IMG/VR virus record: IMGVR_UViG_3300008107_000074
Span: 1-64,000 of that record
Length of the DNA stretch: 64,000 nt
Direction: 5' to 3' (one strand)
From: a virus
Shown here piece after piece: positions 57,932 through 64,000 of this stretch (its first letter is position 1; every line of letters begins with the position of its first letter). A program made the position numbers and the translations under genes. Under the pieces are notes generated by a model. That model searched no databases, was not told where the DNA came from, and worked only from the letters and a program-made list of their open reading frames with translations.

Positions 57932-59308
57932 TTAATTTCTGTTTAAAGTTTCCTGTCTTTTGGTGAAAGCTTCTCTCACCCTGTCAGCAGCGTTTTTTTG
58001 TTTCTCCTCTTTATGACCAAGGAGTGTTGTTTGAGACTCAGTATCAATGACTAACAGTCTATTGTCAAATTTACAATTCTGCCAAATAATTCCGTCACGA
58101 CCAATTCTTGACTTAAGTAAAGTCATGGTTGCTAAGTTATGTTCTTTTTGTTCTATGGTTTTACCTATTGATAAAATTACGTGGGCAATTTGCGCTTTTT
58201 TAATTGACCCACCCATTTGGTCACTGTTTACAACTTCAGATGAAATAGATTCTCTGTTACCCTGAGTAGCCGTCCATATAACAATTCCAAATTCACTTGT
58301 CATCGCTTCTAAACTTCTCATTACTGAACCTTCACCTTTCCATTCTTCACCGAAATTAGATTTTTCGGGACTGATACAGTCGACATAATCAATAACTAAA
58401 AGGTCAATCTTTTTACCTTCTGAAATTCTTTTTCTCAATCGAGATTTAATCTCAGATATTGAAACTGAATCACTTGGTAACTTTAAAATATCCAAGGTTC
58501 CTTTACTTTGAGTTTGAACCTCGTTTATCTTTTCTTTTACAAAATCTTTATTTTCAGGTTGTTCATCGGGTGCAATTCCTGACCAAATTGTGTAATGTTT
58601 CTTTTTGATGTTATCGGGATTGTCTTCAAAAAATATTTGAAGAACATTGTACCCATGTAAGTAAGCAGTATTTGCAAATAATGATAATATGGTCGTTTTA
58701 CCCGTACCTGTTGGTGCTAATACAACACCAAGTTCCCCAATACCCAAACCACCTTTTAAAGCGGTGTCAAGACCCTCTATACCTGTTGGTATTGGTTGTC
58801 TATTATCTTTTTCTAAAGCGGCGTCGATATTGTGAAAAACATCCATACATTCTTCAGGTGGTAATCCGACTTGTAGTGCCTTTTGAATAATACCTTCAAT
58901 CTTATGATACTCTTGGAATTTACCATTTTCAATAATGGTTGTTACCATTTTAAGTTCCTTCTTTAAATTTTGTTGTTTACAAAAATTCAAAGCCTCTTCT
59001 CTGACCATTGGGTCATCTACGGTATTTTCTTTGATGTCGTGAATTGTATCTAAATGTATTCTCGCGGTTTCTTGTGAACCCATTTCAAGAATTATAGTTT
59101 GACACAAACTTTGATAATCAGGAATTTTCCCATATTTCTGATAGTACTCTTTGATATGGGAGGTAATAAATCTAAAAGAACTATTATCAAAATATTTGCT
59201 CTCGATTACATCAATAATCTGTTCACCGTACTTTTTATCCTCTACAATTGATTTAATTAACGTTTGTTGAAATGACGCTCCGAGAAAACCAAAATTTTTT
59301 TCTGACAT
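57932..59308 (-). CDS. gp41: Replicative DNA helicase, DnaB/gp41-like
   Basis: 458 aa. The N-terminal helical domain (about 1-150) is followed by a RecA-type motor. It has Walker [10 protein letters not shown] with K204, preceded by [17 protein letters not shown]. Walker B is LLVIDYVDC, and the DnaB motif region includes [11 protein letters not shown] and [17 protein letters not shown]. It unwinds DNA 5' to 3' at the fork as a hexamer, and should pair with the primase at 12093-13031. Size and the truncated N-domain resemble T4 gp41 more than bacterial DnaB. No separate loader is recognised in this window. Confidence 0.93.
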   Translation of the reverse strand: MSEKNFGFLGASFQQTLIKSIVEDKKYGEQIIDVIESKYFDNSSFRFITSHIKEYYQKYGKIPDYQSLCQTIILEMGSQETARIHLDTIHDIKENTVDDPMVREEALNFCKQQNLKKELKMVTTIIENGKFQEYHKIEGIIQKALQVGLPPEECMDVFHNIDAALEKDNRQPIPTGIEGLDTALKGGLGIGELGVVLAPTGTGKTTILSLFANTAYLHGYNVLQIFFEDNPDNIKKKHYTIWSGIAPDEQPENKDFVKEKINEVQTQSKGTLDILKLPSDSVSISEIKSRLRKRISEGKKIDLLVIDYVDCISPEKSNFGEEWKGEGSVMRSLEAMTSEFGIVIWTATQGNRESISSEVVNSDQMGGSIKKAQIAHVILSIGKTIEQKEHNLATMTLLKSRIGRDGIIWQNCKFDNRLLVIDTESQTTLLGHKEEKQKNAADRVREAFTKRQETLNRN

Positions 59309-59322
59309 AGTTTTTTATTTTT

Positions 59323-59766
59323 TTATAATTGATAGTTTAAATAAGTTGTTTCCAAATCTCTAGATGATAAAATGTCGGTTAAATCTGACAAATATCTCTT
59401 TAAATAAGGACGAATGTCTACCGTATATCTAACCTTTGGGTGATAGACTTTAGCGGAAAACATCCTTTGAATAAATACATCGTCACCCATCTTAATCTCG
59501 AGCAAAAAGTACTCTTTTTCATTTTGTTCATCGGTTTCTGCACTATCCAAACCGTAAAAATAATCACGATTTTCATGTAGATAATCCAATGTTTTTGTTT
59601 TCAAATCTACACCAATATCGTCACAAATATTTTTAACGTAATAGTGTAAATCCATAGAACGTCTCGACTTTGGGTTATGCTCTCTTACATTGAAGAAGCG
59701 CTGACAGATAATGTTTCCTTCTAATGTCAAAAGGAACTCGAACTTTGTTACTTCTTGATTACTCAT
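59323..59766 (-). CDS. Hypothetical protein with internal duplication, 147 aa
   Basis: Two homologous halves are visible. Residues 9-50 (FEFLLTLEGNIICQRFF, HNPKSRR, MDLHYYVKNI) align with residues 85-128 (EYFLLEIKMGDDVFIQRMF, YHPKVRY, VDIRPYLKRYL). Each carries a QR-(F/M)-F motif, a H-(N)-PK-x-R motif and a D-(L/I)-x2-Y-(V/L)-K motif. It lies between the helicase and FEN-nuclease genes and overlaps the latter by eight bases, so a replication accessory role is likely. It is in the place where a helicase loader (gp59) could be expected, but I see no similarity to gp59. Confidence 0.65.
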   Translation of the reverse strand: MSNQEVTKFEFLLTLEGNIICQRFFNVREHNPKSRRSMDLHYYVKNICDDIGVDLKTKTLDYLHENRDYFYGLDSAETDEQNEKEYFLLEIKMGDDVFIQRMFSAKVYHPKVRYTVDIRPYLKRYLSDLTDILSSRDLETTYLNYQL

Positions 59767-60781
59767 TGTTTTTGATTTTAATTAATTTTTTATTCTTTTC
59801 TTTTCTTGTTAATCTTAAAAATGGATTGAGGAAGTTTATCCACGCATCATCCGATTTTGGAAGTAATAAAAATATACCATCTTCCATCATCATCTTCATG
59901 GTGTTTTTATATGACCGACCTTCAGGGTCAATCAAATCGTTTATTAATGAAGTTATAGATTCCCTTGCTTCATCAGTTAAGAAAGGATTATCAAGACTTA
60001 CAATACGACTATTGACATCAAAAAATTCCTCACCTAATATCCCATATTTGGTAACACCTGTCAGAAGATTCTTTACAAGACGATTATCGTTGTCTTCCTC
60101 AAATAAATTGTTAAATCTTTCAAGAATAAATTCAACGGTAATCTCTTCGGTTTTAATTTCAGGAACTAATGAAATTAATCTCCTGACACCTAAATTTTTG
60201 ATGCCCGCAATATTATCCGATGGGTCACCACAAATCATCTTGACCAATTTTATATTCTGTATAAGAATTTGTTCATGGTCATAAACGAACATATCATTTG
60301 GTTGGTATATTTTACTGTGTGAGGGATTAAAGAGTTTGGTATTTTCTGAAACTAATTGAGTCAAATCACCATCTGAAGAAAAAATTATTTTGTTTTCTTT
60401 TGGTGAGTTTTGAACATAATATGCGATTGAATCGTCTGACTCACAGAATTCATATTCACCTTGTCTAACAAATAGTTCTTCAAGATATTGTTTAATTCTG
60501 TTTCTTTGTTTTCCGTAAGAATGTAATTCTTCTTCAGACCTGATACGAGATTTTCTATTCTCTTTGTATTGATGGTAGAACCTTTTTCTTGTTATAGAAC
60601 CATCTTGTCCATCCCAAAAAACGACAATCTTATCCAAATGATGGATTTCAATTGTTCGTCTTAAGGTGTTTATAAAATGATATATCCCACCAATATGTTC
60701 CCCCTTATAAAAGTGATTTTTTAATCCAAAAAAACCAATAGTAAGTAAATTGTCACCATCTACCAATAATACATTAGACAT
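59759..60781 (-). CDS. rnh: 5'-3' exonuclease / FEN-type RNase H (T4 Rnh-like)
   Basis: 340 aa. The FEN active site is visible: D8 and D10 (LLVDGDN), VVFWDGQDGSITRKRFY with the following basic arch residues, CESDDSIAYYV, and SSDGDLTQL. A helix-hairpin-helix-like segment follows (GDPSDNIAGIKNLGVRRLISLV). The enzyme removes RNA primers and 5' flaps on the lagging strand. The C-terminal about 120 residues are helical and more divergent. It overlaps the duplicated 147-aa gene by eight bases. Confidence 0.92.
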   Translation of the reverse strand: MSNVLLVDGDNLLTIGFFGLKNHFYKGEHIGGIYHFINTLRRTIEIHHLDKIVVFWDGQDGSITRKRFYHQYKENRKSRIRSEEELHSYGKQRNRIKQYLEELFVRQGEYEFCESDDSIAYYVQNSPKENKIIFSSDGDLTQLVSENTKLFNPSHSKIYQPNDMFVYDHEQILIQNIKLVKMICGDPSDNIAGIKNLGVRRLISLVPEIKTEEITVEFILERFNNLFEEDNDNRLVKNLLTGVTKYGILGEEFFDVNSRIVSLDNPFLTDEARESITSLINDLIDPEGRSYKNTMKMMMEDGIFLLLPKSDDAWINFLNPFLRLTRKEKNKKLIKIKNNE

Positions 60782-60812
60782 TAATCATCACTCTTATAGG
60801 GTTAAACAAAAA

Positions 60813-61811
60813 TTAATCTTCTTCTTCGAAATCGTAAGTTGTTGATTCCGCTAAATCAAAGTCGCTAGACCCTAATTTTTCTTTCCAAAAACTTGAATAT
60901 TCTTTTTTATACGACTCCAAAGCTTCTTTGGTGTCGGCAATATATCCATTATGGACAACGATAACTTTACCGTCTTTGTAACCTAATCCATTAACGTGGT
61001 TTTTAAGGATTGAAATTTTGGTTCTAACAGCGTAAACAATTTTTCTACCGTCTTTGGTTGCATCAATGTGGTTGATACCTGATTTTTTCTGATTACCAAA
61101 TAAGAAGATAAGTGAAGACGCTAATTTTAATGCTTCACCACCTTTTGGTTTGATTTCAGGTTGACCCATTGGATTGTCAGGTAATTCTACCCATGGTTGA
61201 TTCACCACAACCATTGTCAAATAATATGACGAGTCTTTAGATGGGTAATCTTCTTTTTTTGATTTGGTAATTCTTGAGTGAATACCCATACCAATTTTAT
61301 CGGATAATGCACTTGCGTTGTGTTGTTTACCACCTTTACCATCAAAAGTCATCTTACATGGTATTGAACCAATTGAATCCCAACAAAATAAAATGTGTCT
61401 TGGGATTTCACCTTTTTCATGAGCATCAATGATGTCATTTATAAAATCGGTTGCTTGTTCAATATAGTCAAATGAATCATTGAAAATAAAATCACCTGTC
61501 CACTCGCCATTCGCATCTTTTTCAGCTTGGAAACCAAGTTCAATTGCGTGTTCCCATTTCCATTTTCTTTCAGTGATAATAAGTACGGGTAAATGGCCTT
61601 TCTTTTGTGCATCAACCGCAGCTAAAATCATTGCGGTTGTTTTTGATGAGTTTGTATGTCCTAAGAACATATTAATACCTCCCATCACGGGTCCTGGTAA
61701 TCCACATGCGTTGTTAAACGCCTCACCACAATAATAAAAGTTTTCATCCTTATATTTTGTTTTTGATGAGAATTTGGATATATAATCGAATTCTTTTTTC
61801 TTGATTGCCAT
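60813..61811 (-). CDS. uvsX: UvsX/RecA-like recombinase
   Basis: I choose the ATG at 61811 (332 aa, MAIKKKEFDY). The in-frame start at 61859 would place 16 extra codons inside a terminator hairpin. The P-loop is GHTNSSKT at 51-58 with K57, lacking the second Gly, as in T4 UvsX (GPSKSFKS). Walker B region HILFCWDSIGSIP and the L2-like MVVVNQPWVE are visible. The C-terminus is acidic (TTYDFEEED), as in UvsX. It catalyses strand invasion for recombination-dependent replication with the gp32, gp46 and gp47 products also encoded here. Confidence 0.93.
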   Translation of the reverse strand: MAIKKKEFDYISKFSSKTKYKDENFYYCGEAFNNACGLPGPVMGGINMFLGHTNSSKTTAMILAAVDAQKKGHLPVLIITERKWKWEHAIELGFQAEKDANGEWTGDFIFNDSFDYIEQATDFINDIIDAHEKGEIPRHILFCWDSIGSIPCKMTFDGKGGKQHNASALSDKIGMGIHSRITKSKKEDYPSKDSSYYLTMVVVNQPWVELPDNPMGQPEIKPKGGEALKLASSLIFLFGNQKKSGINHIDATKDGRKIVYAVRTKISILKNHVNGLGYKDGKVIVVHNGYIADTKEALESYKKEYSSFWKEKLGSSDFDLAESTTYDFEEED

Positions 61812-61836
61812 TGTATATTTTCTATTGTTTTTAATT

Positions 61837-61882
61837 AAAAAAGAAGAACTTGGACACAATGTCTAAGTATGTGTCCAAGTTC
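61837..61882 (-). terminator. Rho-independent terminator between gp32 and uvsX
   Basis: A perfect 12-bp inverted repeat, gaacttggacac (61846-61857) and gtgtccaagttc (61871-61882), with a 13-base loop. On the minus strand it is followed by TTC and six T (61842-61837). It lies immediately after the gp32 stop, so gp32 can be made from its own short transcript, as expected for an abundant SSB. Confidence 0.88.
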
Positions 61883-61889
61883 ATTTTAA

Positions 61890-62747
61890 TTAGAATGGTA
61901 GGTCGTCATCCCCCTCCATGTCTTCTTGTGGGTCAACTTGAGGAACTGATGTTTTTGTTGGTGAAGATGGTTTAGACATTTCAATTTCTTGAGTGGAATT
62001 TGAAACATATTTACCAGTTGTTGTATCCCATCTTGGGACTTCACCTTTAGCAATCATTTCTAAATACTCTTCAGGTTTTTTAGAATATACATCAGACCAA
62101 ACCAATTCATCATTAATCCAAGTATCTGCAATAACTGAATCAGAGTGTAGTGGTGATTGGTCTTCAGGGATGATAGATGTAATTGTTGTGTATTCTCTAC
62201 CGTTACCCGCCTTAGTTAGGTTAAGATTAAGAATCAAATCCCTTCCTTTCTGTGGGTCGGTAATATCACCTTTATTTCTGAAAAGAGGTGCAATTTTATC
62301 CAAAACACCTTCACTTTTAGTGTTTCTTTTAAATCTCCAAAATTTAACACCATCTTGTTCTCTATCTCTATCAATAACTTTTACGATATAGAACATTTTA
62401 GATTTATACTGACGAGCTAAAATAGCATCTTGTTCGTCACCTGTCATTTTTAATCCTTCATGTACTTCGTTCAATGGTGAACGTTTACCTTCTTGATTTG
62501 GGTCATACAGTTTAACCCAATTACCATCAACCTGTACCTCGTGGAAATACACGGGAACAAATGGGCTACTACCATCTTTCATAGGTAGGATTCTAATTCT
62601 TCTTTCACCACTTCTTTCACCTTTTGGTAGGAGTGTGGTAAAATACTTCTTCATTCTATCCTCTTGGGATACCTTGTTTGTGTTGCCGCTTGCGACCTGT
62701 TTGTCTTTTTCGTACTGTGCCAGTACTGACTCTGTTGTTGACATCAT
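61890..62747 (-). CDS. gp32: Single-stranded DNA-binding protein, gp32-like
   Basis: 285 aa. The N-terminal region has basic residues (SQEDRMKKYFTTLLPKGERSGERRIRILP) typical of gp32 core entry. An OB-fold-like core follows (YFHEVQVDGNWVKLYD, FYIVKVIDRDREQDGVKFWRFKR, GREYTTITSIIPED). The C-terminal tail is Ser/Pro-rich and ends DMEGDDDLPF, an acidic protein-interaction tip very like bacterial SSB. The protein has no cysteine, so the zinc site of T4 gp32 is absent. It coats ssDNA for replication and recombination. Terminators flank the gene on both sides, giving it its own transcription unit. Confidence 0.88.
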   Translation of the reverse strand: MMSTTESVLAQYEKDKQVASGNTNKVSQEDRMKKYFTTLLPKGERSGERRIRILPMKDGSSPFVPVYFHEVQVDGNWVKLYDPNQEGKRSPLNEVHEGLKMTGDEQDAILARQYKSKMFYIVKVIDRDREQDGVKFWRFKRNTKSEGVLDKIAPLFRNKGDITDPQKGRDLILNLNLTKAGNGREYTTITSIIPEDQSPLHSDSVIADTWINDELVWSDVYSKKPEEYLEMIAKGEVPRWDTTTGKYVSNSTQEIEMSKPSSPTKTSVPQVDPQEDMEGDDDLPF

Positions 62748-62795
62748 ATGTTTGTTTTTTAAAAGTTAGAAAATGTTTCTATGTAAAGTATAGAC

Positions 62796-62823
62796 AAAAA
62801 AAGTCAGATTACAAAATCTGACT
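62796..62823 (-). terminator. Terminator hairpin upstream of gp32 (possibly bidirectional)
   Basis: A perfect 9-bp stem, agtcagatt (62802-62810) and aatctgact (62815-62823), around a four-base loop. The minus strand continues with T over 62802-62796, and a T-run also follows on the plus strand (62826-62835). It ends the transcript of the Dps-like gene before gp32. Confidence 0.85.
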
Positions 62824-62855
62824 CTCTTTTTTTTTAAAATTGTTTTGGGAAGGGG

Positions 62856-63230
62856 TTACTCAAGAGTTAAAAGATACAGTAATTTATTCAATAAACCAAG
62901 CATCTCATCTCTTAAATTTAACAAATCAGTGTCTAATCTATCATCTAAGTCATCTGAGAACTCAACAAGAGCTTCAGTACAAACTTTGACCATGTCAACG
63001 GGATTGACCTCTGAAAGGTTTACTAACTGAATAGTATTTGTATCCTCTTCAAGTGTAAATCTACCATATTTACCCATGGCAACCTCAACAAATTCGTCAA
63101 TAAGGTCTGATAAACCATCATAGGTTTTACCAAAAGCGTCGTGCCTGGCAATACCTTTTGTTTGCCAATGGTTTATTTTCATTTGTAATTGTAAACCTAA
63201 TAAGAAGTTTACTTTAGAACTTAAATTCAT
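62856..63230 (-). CDS. Dps/ferritin-like small protein (DUF5856-type)
   Basis: 124 aa, all-helical. Residues 16-50 match the Dps signature region: KINHWQTKG with H21, ARHDAFGKTYDGL with H30, and LIDEFVE with D45-x3-E49. The spacing D-x3-E equals the ferroxidase helix of Dps. Dps proteins store iron or protect DNA, but this protein is shorter than Dps (about 150-170 aa). The first two helices are joined by a loop three residues shorter. Phage members have no established function that I can name. It overlaps the upstream 209-aa gene by 17 bases. Confidence 0.6.
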   Translation of the reverse strand: MNLSSKVNFLLGLQLQMKINHWQTKGIARHDAFGKTYDGLSDLIDEFVEVAMGKYGRFTLEEDTNTIQLVNLSEVNPVDMVKVCTEALVEFSDDLDDRLDTDLLNLRDEMLGLLNKLLYLLTLE

Positions 63231-63843
63231 CTTCCTCTGTTTCTGCGTTAAAACTATCTTTTATTGTGTCGTTTGAATAATCTTCAATATCTTGCTTGGT
63301 GAGGACGTATTCGTTTTTACCTGTTTGTTGCATCTCACCTTGTTTTTGAGCAAAAAACTCTTGGGGATTTAGATTGAAAGGGTATGAATCCAAAGAACGT
63401 AACTCCAACTTTTCTTGTGGTGATTTTTCTTTCATGGTTTCAACCTTGCTACCTAATTCATCAATTTTGTTCATTACCGCATCCATCTGAGATAATTTTT
63501 GTTCCAAATCTGTCAGTTTAGTAAATACTGTTTCCATTTTACCAACAACATCATTGTTATTAGATTTGCTATCATCCAAATCCTTTTTAATTGATTTAGT
63601 CATATTAACTAAATCTGTGATATCGATTTCTTCGGTATCTTCCACGGGTGCTGCCGGTGCTGGTGGGACTTCAGCGGGCATCGGTGCTGCTGGGTCCATA
63701 GGTGGTACATCACCAGGTGGTGGGGGTGGTACATCTCCAACAGGAGGTGGTACTTCACCTTGTTCCATTAAGGTTTTTGCATATTTGTTAATCGCGTTGT
63801 ATCTCGCGAGTTCTTCCATAAGTGATTTTTCTAATTTTTTCAT
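63214..63843 (-). CDS. Hypothetical protein with Pro-rich linker and coiled coil, 209 aa
   Basis: Residues 1-28 are helical (KLEKSLMEELARYNAINKYAK). Residues 30-67 are a Pro/Ala linker (PPPPPGDVPPMDPAAP). Residues 70-140 form an extended coiled coil (MTKSIKKDLDD, VGKMETVFTKLTDLEQKLSQM). The C-terminal 65 residues contain LRSLDSYPFNLNPQEFF and an acidic tail. It resembles a scaffold or adaptor in layout, but I recognise no family. Two bases separate it from the partial gene at the window's right edge. Confidence 0.65.
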   Translation of the reverse strand: MKKLEKSLMEELARYNAINKYAKTLMEQGEVPPPVGDVPPPPPGDVPPMDPAAPMPAEVPPAPAAPVEDTEEIDITDLVNMTKSIKKDLDDSKSNNNDVVGKMETVFTKLTDLEQKLSQMDAVMNKIDELGSKVETMKEKSPQEKLELRSLDSYPFNLNPQEFFAQKQGEMQQTGKNEYVLTKQDIEDYSNDTIKDSFNAETEEDEFKF

Positions 63844-63845
63844 AG

Positions 63846-64000
63846 TTAGTCTTGTAAAAGTTGTCTACCGTCTTCGGTTATAAATTTTTTGTTTATTCTT
63901 TCTACTATACCATCCTTAGACCTGATAACATAACATTCACCGGTTTGAAGGTCGCATTCTTCTGTTTCCATTCCGTCTTTTGAAACGGATTTTACTTGTT
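63846..64000 (-). CDS. Hypothetical protein, N-terminus cut by window edge
   Basis: On the minus strand the frame is open from the window edge to a TAA at 63846 (about 51 codons). The visible part includes KDGMETEECDLQTGECYVI, RSKDGIVERINKKFITEDGR and ends QLLQD. Two Cys lie seven residues apart and the composition is strand-rich. It ends two bases before the ATG of the 209-aa gene, supporting a shared operon. No family recognised. Confidence 0.6.
   Translation of the reverse strand, partial: QVKSVSKDGMETEECDLQTGECYVIRSKDGIVERINKKFITEDGRQLLQD

Noticed and set aside
61812-61859. UvsX start at 61859
   Set aside because: The 16 extra codons lie in the terminator stem after gp32. MAIKKKEF at 61811 is the natural start.

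Overview
The window is a contiguous piece of a large, AT-rich, tailed double-stranded DNA phage of the contractile-tail (T4-like myovirus) type. Every supported gene lies on the minus strand, packed head to tail with short gaps or small overlaps. Three points suggest a Bacteroidota (Flavobacteria-like) host. The phage sigma factor looks like the short primary sigma of Bacteroidota rather than T4 gp55. Start codons lack Shine-Dalgarno sequences and sit behind A/T-rich leaders. The single-strand binding protein ends in a host-SSB-like acidic tip.

Reading in the direction of transcription (high to low coordinates), the right end holds hypothetical genes and a Dps/ferritin-like protein (62856-64000). 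A replication and nucleotide block follows: gp32-like SSB, UvsX recombinase, FEN/RNase H-type exonuclease, an internally duplicated unknown, a DnaB/gp41-like helicase, NrdB and NrdA (54500-62747). Strong minus-strand terminators bound gp32 on both sides, and a UUCG-loop terminator (54387-54413) closes the nrd end.

The structural block (13850-54349) starts with gp25 and gp6 of the baseplate wedge. Next come six virion proteins, one of 1374 aa and one of 1414 aa with a P2 gpI-like motif. Then comes an unusual set of five or six genes (16038-38848) encoding small Cys-containing beta modules joined by Thr-Pro linkers. The last of these is a giant gene. Its main frame is 3897 aa, and about 5330 aa if two +1 frame breaks are repaired. 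It consists of a short N-terminal bead, about 4600 residues in which nearly every second residue is Thr ([10 protein letters not shown]-type), and a Cys-rich C-terminus. This is the most striking feature of the window. I read it as a mucin-like or extended stalk of a virion adhesin, but that is inference.

The left part (1-13811) holds recombination and processing genes: RuvC-like resolvase, DnaG-type primase, PD-(D/E)XK nuclease, gp47 and gp46. It also has a ClpP-like protease, the sigma factor, a probable lysis set (overlapping spanin-like pair, membrane proteins, amidase-like enzyme) and hypotheticals. The coding block at each window edge is cut.

I saw no tRNA, insertion sequence, integrase or CRISPR array. 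No stretch above 300 bases is without coding sequence once the frame-broken giant gene is taken as one unit.
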